Origin: Rhizobium sp. S152 | GTDB lineage: Bacteria; Pseudomonadota; Alphaproteobacteria; Rhizobiales; Rhizobiaceae | Direction of reading: 5' to 3' | Assembly: GCF_030380735.1 (NCBI RefSeq) | Contig: NZ_JAUDRZ010000001.1 | Location: 62,001-126,000, forward strand | Length of the DNA stretch: 64,000 bases | In this document: positions 58,344 through 64,000 of the stretch, in pieces | Layout of the letters: each line of letters begins with the position of its first letter | How positions within the stretch are numbered: position 1 is the first letter of the stretch | Translations under genes and position numbers: made by a program | Notes under the pieces: model-generated | The model's database searches: none | What the model was told of the DNA's origin: nothing | Seen by the model: only the letters and a program-made list of their open reading frames with translations

Positions 58344-59876
58344 TTATTCGGCGGCCTCGGCAGCCGGCTTCGGCGCGTGAGCCTCGGCGCGAGGCAGTTG
58401 CCCCGGCTTCAAGAGCAAAGCCGCCATGAGGCCGATGAAGGCGATGCCGCACGACGTCATGAACAACGGCACGAAGGCGCTCGCATAGGCATCGGCCACC
58501 GCCTGCCGCGCCGCTTCCGGCAAAGCCGCCATCATCTTCGGCGTCAGTTGCTCGATGTTCTCGACACCAGGGATGGAGAGCCCGGCCCGCCCAAGCTGCG
58601 AACCGACGATTGCTCCGTAGATGGAGATCGCGATCGATGCGCCGCCCATGCGTGACAGCGTGACCGATCCGGTCGCCGCGCCGACGTCGCGGGCGGGTGC
58701 CGCGTTCTGCACGCCGATGATCGGCACCTGCTGGGCCAGACCGATACCGATGCCATGCATCGCCATGATCGCGCCGATGATCATGACAGGTGTTCCCGCA
58801 TGCACCTGCGACAGCAGCGCGAATGCGACGGTTCCGATGGAGAGGCTGGCAATCGCGAACGGCTTGTAGCGCCCGGTGGCCGAGATGATCCGGCCCGCCG
58901 ACAGCGAGCCGCAAACGATGCCGCCGGTCAGAAGGATGAACAGGGCGCCGGCGGCCGAGGGCGAAAGACCCGTGGTCGTCTGCAGGAACAGCGCGAAATA
59001 GTTGACCATGCCGATTCCGATGGCGCCGGCCATGACCGACATGACCAGTAGCAGGCCGAATGTCGGGTTGCGGAACAGTGACAGCGGAATGATCGGCTCG
59101 GCGGCGCGCCGCTCGACCAGCACCCAGGCGAAGGCGCATACGATGCCGAACGCGATGATGGCGAGGTTGGCCGGCGCGATCAGCGAGCCGAAAAGCTGGC
59201 TGCCATCAGCGGCGAGCACGATACAGCTCGTGGTCATCGCCAGAAGAAGCGCGCCGGCGTAGTCGATCTTCGGACGGCGGTTCGGCTTGCGGTAAGGCAG
59301 CATGAAGGCCAGTCCGGCGATCACGATCACTCCGATCGGCACGTTGACGAGAAAGATCGAGCGCCAGCCGAACAGGTCGCTCATCGCGCCGCCGAGCACC
59401 GGGCCGATTGCACCCGATGCCATGAGCACGAGGCTGGAATAGCTCTGATACTTGGCGCGTTCGCGTGGTTCGAAGAGATCGGCATTGACGGCGAAGATCG
59501 ACACCATGATGCCACCGCCGCCGAGCCCTTGCAGCACGCGCGCCGCAATCAGCGTATCCATCGATATCGCCAATCCGCAAATCGTCGAGCCAACGGTAAA
59601 GATGATGATTGCCGCCATCATCACATATTTGCGACCGAAGAGATCGCCGAGCTTGCCATAAAGCGGCATGACGGCGCTGACCGCCAGGAGATAAGCCGAG
59701 CCGATCCAGCCGAACCGTTCGATTTGACCGAACTCGCCGACGATGGTCGGCAAAGCCGTTGCAACGATCTGGTTGTCCAGCGTCGCCATGAAAAGCGCGG
59801 CCATCAGGAAAAGAAAGAGGATGAGCCGTCGACGAGGATCCGTGACCAGCGGCTGGACGGCAACTTGCATATTCAT
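58344..59876 (-). CDS. MFS multidrug transporter (DHA2/EmrB-QacA type)
   Basis: A 510-residue proton antiporter with about 14 membrane helices. The first helix region has the antiporter pattern ATLDNQIVATALPTI, and motif A appears as GKLGDLFGRK; a further PVLGGAMSD matches motif C. It exports drugs or other toxic compounds. ATG at 59876 has GGAAAG 6 bases upstream (alternative 59900). It is divergent from a MarR gene with a shared palindromic operator. No EmrA-like partner is adjacent. Confidence 0.9.
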   Translation of the reverse strand: MNMQVAVQPLVTDPRRRLILFLFLMAALFMATLDNQIVATALPTIVGEFGQIERFGWIGSAYLLAVSAVMPLYGKLGDLFGRKYVMMAAIIIFTVGSTICGLAISMDTLIAARVLQGLGGGGIMVSIFAVNADLFEPRERAKYQSYSSLVLMASGAIGPVLGGAMSDLFGWRSIFLVNVPIGVIVIAGLAFMLPYRKPNRRPKIDYAGALLLAMTTSCIVLAADGSQLFGSLIAPANLAIIAFGIVCAFAWVLVERRAAEPIIPLSLFRNPTFGLLLVMSVMAGAIGIGMVNYFALFLQTTTGLSPSAAGALFILLTGGIVCGSLSAGRIISATGRYKPFAIASLSIGTVAFALLSQVHAGTPVMIIGAIMAMHGIGIGLAQQVPIIGVQNAAPARDVGAATGSVTLSRMGGASIAISIYGAIVGSQLGRAGLSIPGVENIEQLTPKMMAALPEAARQAVADAYASAFVPLFMTSCGIAFIGLMAALLLKPGQLPRAEAHAPKPAAEAAE

Positions 59877-59900
59877 GGTGATCTTTCCGGGTTTCGCCAT

Positions 59901-59925
59901 ATTTATGTGCTATCAGCATATAAAT
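59901..59925. promoter_or_regulatory. Palindromic operator between MFS and MarR genes
   Basis: ATTTATGTGC (59901-59910) and GCATATAAAT (59916-59925) form a 10-bp inverted repeat with one mismatch and a 5-base centre. A further half-site CATAAAT follows at 59935-59941. A MarR-type repressor site controlling both genes is likely. Confidence 0.6.
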
Positions 59926-59989
59926 GTCAATGTCACATAAATGACACCAGCATATTTTCTTGCGCAGCTCGCTCTGCTATTCTGCTCCC

Positions 59990-60526
59990 ATGAGCGACAT
60001 CGTGAAGACCGCCCCCGAACCAGCTGCATCGACCGATGACATCATGCATATAGGCCAGAGCATGAGCCGCATGCGCATGATTACCGGACGGCGACTGATT
60101 GCCCGGCTTGCCATCGCCAAGGTCGCGCCGGATCTGGAACTGTCGCATCTCGACGTGCTGGACGCCGTCAGCCGTTGCGCCGAGCAGGGTGAGGTCACCG
60201 TTGGCGCCATCGCCGAGGCGATGCGCATCGATCCCTCACGCGCCAGCCGTATCGTCGCCGACATGGTCGGGCGCGATGTCCTGCAGCGGGCCGCTTCGCA
60301 ACAGGATGCCCGCCGCATCGTGGTCATGGTCACGCCCTATGGCCGGCGCCTGCTCGACGAACTGAAAGCGCAGAAACTCGCCATCATCAAGGACGTCGTT
60401 TCCGACTGGTCCGCCGAAGACGCGGAAGCCTTCGCCCGGCTTTTCGACAAGTTCATGACCGGCTTCGAGCGCGTATTCGCCGTCAGGGACAAGAACCTGC
60501 CGCCGGCACCCAGCCTGTCAAAATAA
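59990..60526 (+). CDS. MarR-family transcriptional regulator
   Basis: A 178-residue winged helix-turn-helix dimer. The HTH lies in VTVGAIAEAMRIDPSRASRI, followed by the wing with the MarR-typical DARRIVVMVTPYGRRLLDEL. It probably represses the divergent MFS exporter and responds to an aromatic or lipophilic ligand. The ATG at 59990 was chosen because a longer frame to 59960 reaches into the operator region; no strong ribosome-binding site is seen for either. Confidence 0.9.
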   Translation: MSDIVKTAPEPAASTDDIMHIGQSMSRMRMITGRRLIARLAIAKVAPDLELSHLDVLDAVSRCAEQGEVTVGAIAEAMRIDPSRASRIVADMVGRDVLQRAASQQDARRIVVMVTPYGRRLLDELKAQKLAIIKDVVSDWSAEDAEAFARLFDKFMTGFERVFAVRDKNLPPAPSLSK

Positions 60527-60535
60527 AATCAAAGG

Positions 60536-60549
60536 TTGATCTGAATCAA
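60536..60549. promoter_or_regulatory. FNR/FixK-type anaerobox upstream of ompW
   Basis: TTGAT-CTGA-ATCAA is a perfect match to the FNR/FnrN/FixK consensus TTGAT-N4-ATCAA, centred 66 bases before the ompW start. With transcription starting about 41 bases downstream this would be a class II activation site. Confidence 0.75.
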
Positions 60550-60608
60550 TCTATTGCCCGGCGTGATTTCCTAAACCTCCTGAGAATTCGAAACTCAGGA
60601 GAGAATCA

Positions 60609-61295
60609 ATGAAACGCCGCCCCGCTGCCCTCAAGGGCATGTTCGCCGCCATCGTCTTTGCCGCAGCCGCGCTGCCGGCCCTTTCGGCGGACCTGACCGC
60701 ACAGAACACGGCGCCCGAGGCAACCAAGAGCGAGGCTCAGAGCCCGTGGATGATCCGGCTGCGCGCGCTTGGCGTCATCACCCAGGATTCGGGCTATGTC
60801 GGCGGCGTTCCCGGCTCGGACCTGTCCTACTCAAATACCGTGGTGCCGGAATTCGACGTCACCTATTTCTTCACCAACAACATCGCAGCCGAACTTATTC
60901 TTGGCACCACCTTCGCCAATGTCGATGGTGACGGATCGATCGCCGGCCTCGGAAAGATCGGCAAGACCTGGCTGCTACCGCCTACCGTGACGCTGCAATA
61001 CCACTTCACGGACTTCGGCAACTTCAAGCCTTATGTTGGCGCCGGTCTGAACTACACGATCTTCTACAACGAAAAAGCCAGTAGCGCCCAAAGCCTTGAT
61101 ATCAAGAACACATTTGGTGTCGCACTCCAGGCAGGCTTCGACTACATGCTCGATGAGCACTGGGGCCTCAACGTCGACGTCAAGAAGATCTTCCTGCGCC
61201 CCGACTTCGACGTAAATGTCAGCGGAACCGATATGTCCGGCAAGGCGAAGCTTGATCCATGGCTGATCGGCGCCGGCGTGAGCTACCGCTTCTAA
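60609..61295 (+). CDS. ompW: OmpW-family outer membrane protein
   Basis: A 228-residue eight-stranded beta-barrel porin-like protein. The signal peptide ends near PALSADL. Family segments include FFTNNIAAELILGTTF, TLQYHFTDFGNFKPYVGAGL and a terminal phenylalanine in GVSYRF, the usual signal for outer membrane insertion. AGGAG lies 7 bases before the ATG. A perfect FNR-type box upstream suggests induction at low oxygen, as known for E. coli ompW. Confidence 0.92.
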   Translation: MKRRPAALKGMFAAIVFAAAALPALSADLTAQNTAPEATKSEAQSPWMIRLRALGVITQDSGYVGGVPGSDLSYSNTVVPEFDVTYFFTNNIAAELILGTTFANVDGDGSIAGLGKIGKTWLLPPTVTLQYHFTDFGNFKPYVGAGLNYTIFYNEKASSAQSLDIKNTFGVALQAGFDYMLDEHWGLNVDVKKIFLRPDFDVNVSGTDMSGKAKLDPWLIGAGVSYRF

Positions 61296-61370
61296 CTGCG
61301 GAGACCATTAGGGCGCTGACAAACCCATGTCCGCGCCCTTTCCCTTTGCCCCTGCTTTGCGCTATGGGCA

Positions 61371-62027
61371 ATGCCCATGAACCAATCCACCTTCACCATT
61401 TTGCTCGGCGGCGAGCTGCGAATGACGGAGCGCCTTCGCGCCGCCGTAGCAGACAGCCGTTTCATCGCGGCCGATGGCGGCATGCGGCACGCGCTGGCAT
61501 TTGATGTCAGGCCTGAGCTCTGGGTTGGCGATTTCGATTCCACGCCGGATGATCTGACGACCGCGTTTGCCGATGTCCCGAGAAAGCCATACCCCGCCGC
61601 CAAGGCGGCCACCGATGGCGAGATCGCGGTATCCGAAGCTGTCGCGCGCGGCGCCACGCGGCTCATCTTCGTGGGCGCGCTTGCCGGCGACCGGTCCGAC
61701 CACGCGCTCCAGCATCTGCTCTACGCCGTCAGTCTCGCCGAAACCGGGCTCGACGTGCTCCTGACCTCGGGCGCGGAAGAAGCCGTGCCGCTGATCGCTG
61801 GTAGCATCACGCTCGACCTGCCGAAGAACAGCCTGTTTTCGGTTCCCGCCTTCAGCGAACTTAACGGCCTGTTCATCGAGAATGCCCGCTATCCGCTCAT
61901 CGATTTCCATTTGCCCTTTGGCTCGTCGCGCACCATTTCCAATGTCGCGGAAGGGCCTGTGCGCTTCTCGCTTGAAAGCGGCCGCGCCATCGTGCTCGCC
62001 CGCCCTTACGATCTTTCCGGAGTCTGA
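61371..62027 (+). CDS. thiN: Thiamine pyrophosphokinase ThiN
   Basis: A 218-residue enzyme transferring pyrophosphate from ATP to thiamine. The N-terminal catalytic domain shows ADGGMRHAL, WVGDFDST and KAATDGEIAV; the C-terminal thiamine-binding beta domain shows SISNVAEGPV-like TISNVAEGPVRF. It lets the cell use thiamine imported by ThiBPQ. Two in-frame ATGs six bases apart are possible. The ABC-F gene follows after 3 bases. Confidence 0.9.
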   Translation: MPMNQSTFTILLGGELRMTERLRAAVADSRFIAADGGMRHALAFDVRPELWVGDFDSTPDDLTTAFADVPRKPYPAAKAATDGEIAVSEAVARGATRLIFVGALAGDRSDHALQHLLYAVSLAETGLDVLLTSGAEEAVPLIAGSITLDLPKNSLFSVPAFSELNGLFIENARYPLIDFHLPFGSSRTISNVAEGPVRFSLESGRAIVLARPYDLSGV

Positions 62028-62030
62028 TTT

Positions 62031-63854
<1,824 letters not shown>

Positions 63855-63968
63855 TCCCGGTCTCGGGCAGGCCGGCGTCTTCCTCACGTTTCATTGATTG
63901 GTCACCGCCGAAAGGGCGGGACTAAGCTCTCCCGCGAGCCCATGCCCCGGGCCGCGAGGAGAAAACCC

Positions 63969-64000
63969 ATGTCTCGTTATCTCAGATCTATTGCGGCAGC
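63969..64000 (+). CDS. Start of a further gene, cut by window end
   Basis: ATG preceded by GAGGAG 7 bases upstream opens a frame of ten visible codons, MSRYLRSIAA, that continues beyond the window. The basic then hydrophobic start could be a signal peptide. Nothing more can be said. Confidence 0.5.
   Translation, partial: MSRYLRSIAA

Overview
The window reads as chromosome of an alphaproteobacterium of the Rhizobiaceae (Rhizobium/Agrobacterium type). This rests on gene content rather than any database comparison: high GC with strong codon bias, an RpoH2-type sigma factor behind an EcfG-type promoter, CarD, a 7Fe ferredoxin, a SUV3-like helicase, a DUF3309 mini-protein, an amino acid:[carrier protein] ligase cluster, and an Irr-type iron control element at fbpABC. 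No tRNA, rRNA, insertion sequence, CRISPR array or prophage was seen. Apart from a few intergenic spaces the region is densely coding.

Layout. (1) 0.5-15.1 kb: a catabolic locus. On the minus strand lie an iron alcohol dehydrogenase, a PdxA2-type dehydrogenase, a D-2-hydroxyacid dehydrogenase and an Ldh_2-family oxidoreductase, plus a sialidase-like BNR protein and a DapA/NanA-type aldolase. On the plus strand lie a complete oligopeptide-type ABC importer, a DUF1537 acid-sugar kinase and a FadR-type GntR regulator. It looks like a regulated uptake-and-breakdown system for an acidic sugar or a conjugate of one. (2) 15.1-19.8 kb: a TPP riboswitch followed by thiCOSGE. (3) 19.9-21.2 kb: a PF10091 glycoamylase-like protein. 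(4) 21.2-25.0 kb: fbpABC ferric iron import with promoter, Irr-like box and an internal terminator. (5) 25.1-31.8 kb: a D-lysine/L-pipecolate catabolic set (DpkA-like, AmaB, AmaA, HglS) with a divergent LysR regulator and a stand-alone AsnC-type sensor domain.

(6) 31.9-42.3 kb is the most unusual part. A minus-strand gene run encodes a carrier protein, an acyl-CoA-dehydrogenase-like flavoprotein, an amino acid:[carrier protein] ligase, a DUF1839 protein, a GH2 beta-mannosidase-like enzyme and an 1,100-residue fusion of a Wzx-like flippase with two alpha/beta-hydrolase modules; it converges on a GT4 glycosyltransferase. It could make and export an aminoacyl-derived modification of an envelope glycan; this is inference. 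(7) 42.6-45.4 kb: epmB-epmA and, divergently, efp, a self-contained elongation factor P modification unit. (8) 45.5-54.5 kb: stress and housekeeping genes: glycine-zipper lipoprotein, DUF3309, SUV3-like helicase, Hsp15-like S4 protein, FdxA, CarD, RpoH2 and an M48 lipoprotein protease. (9) 54.8-58.3 kb: thiBPQ thiamine importer behind a second TPP riboswitch. (10) 58.3-64.0 kb: MFS exporter with divergent MarR regulator and a palindromic operator, OmpW behind a perfect FNR-type box, thiamine pyrophosphokinase, an Uup-type ABC-F ATPase and the start of one more gene.

Three separate thiamine loci (biosynthesis, import, TPP formation) occur within 47 kb. Start codons were chosen by ribosome-binding site and overlap with neighbours; where the choice is open the entry says so.
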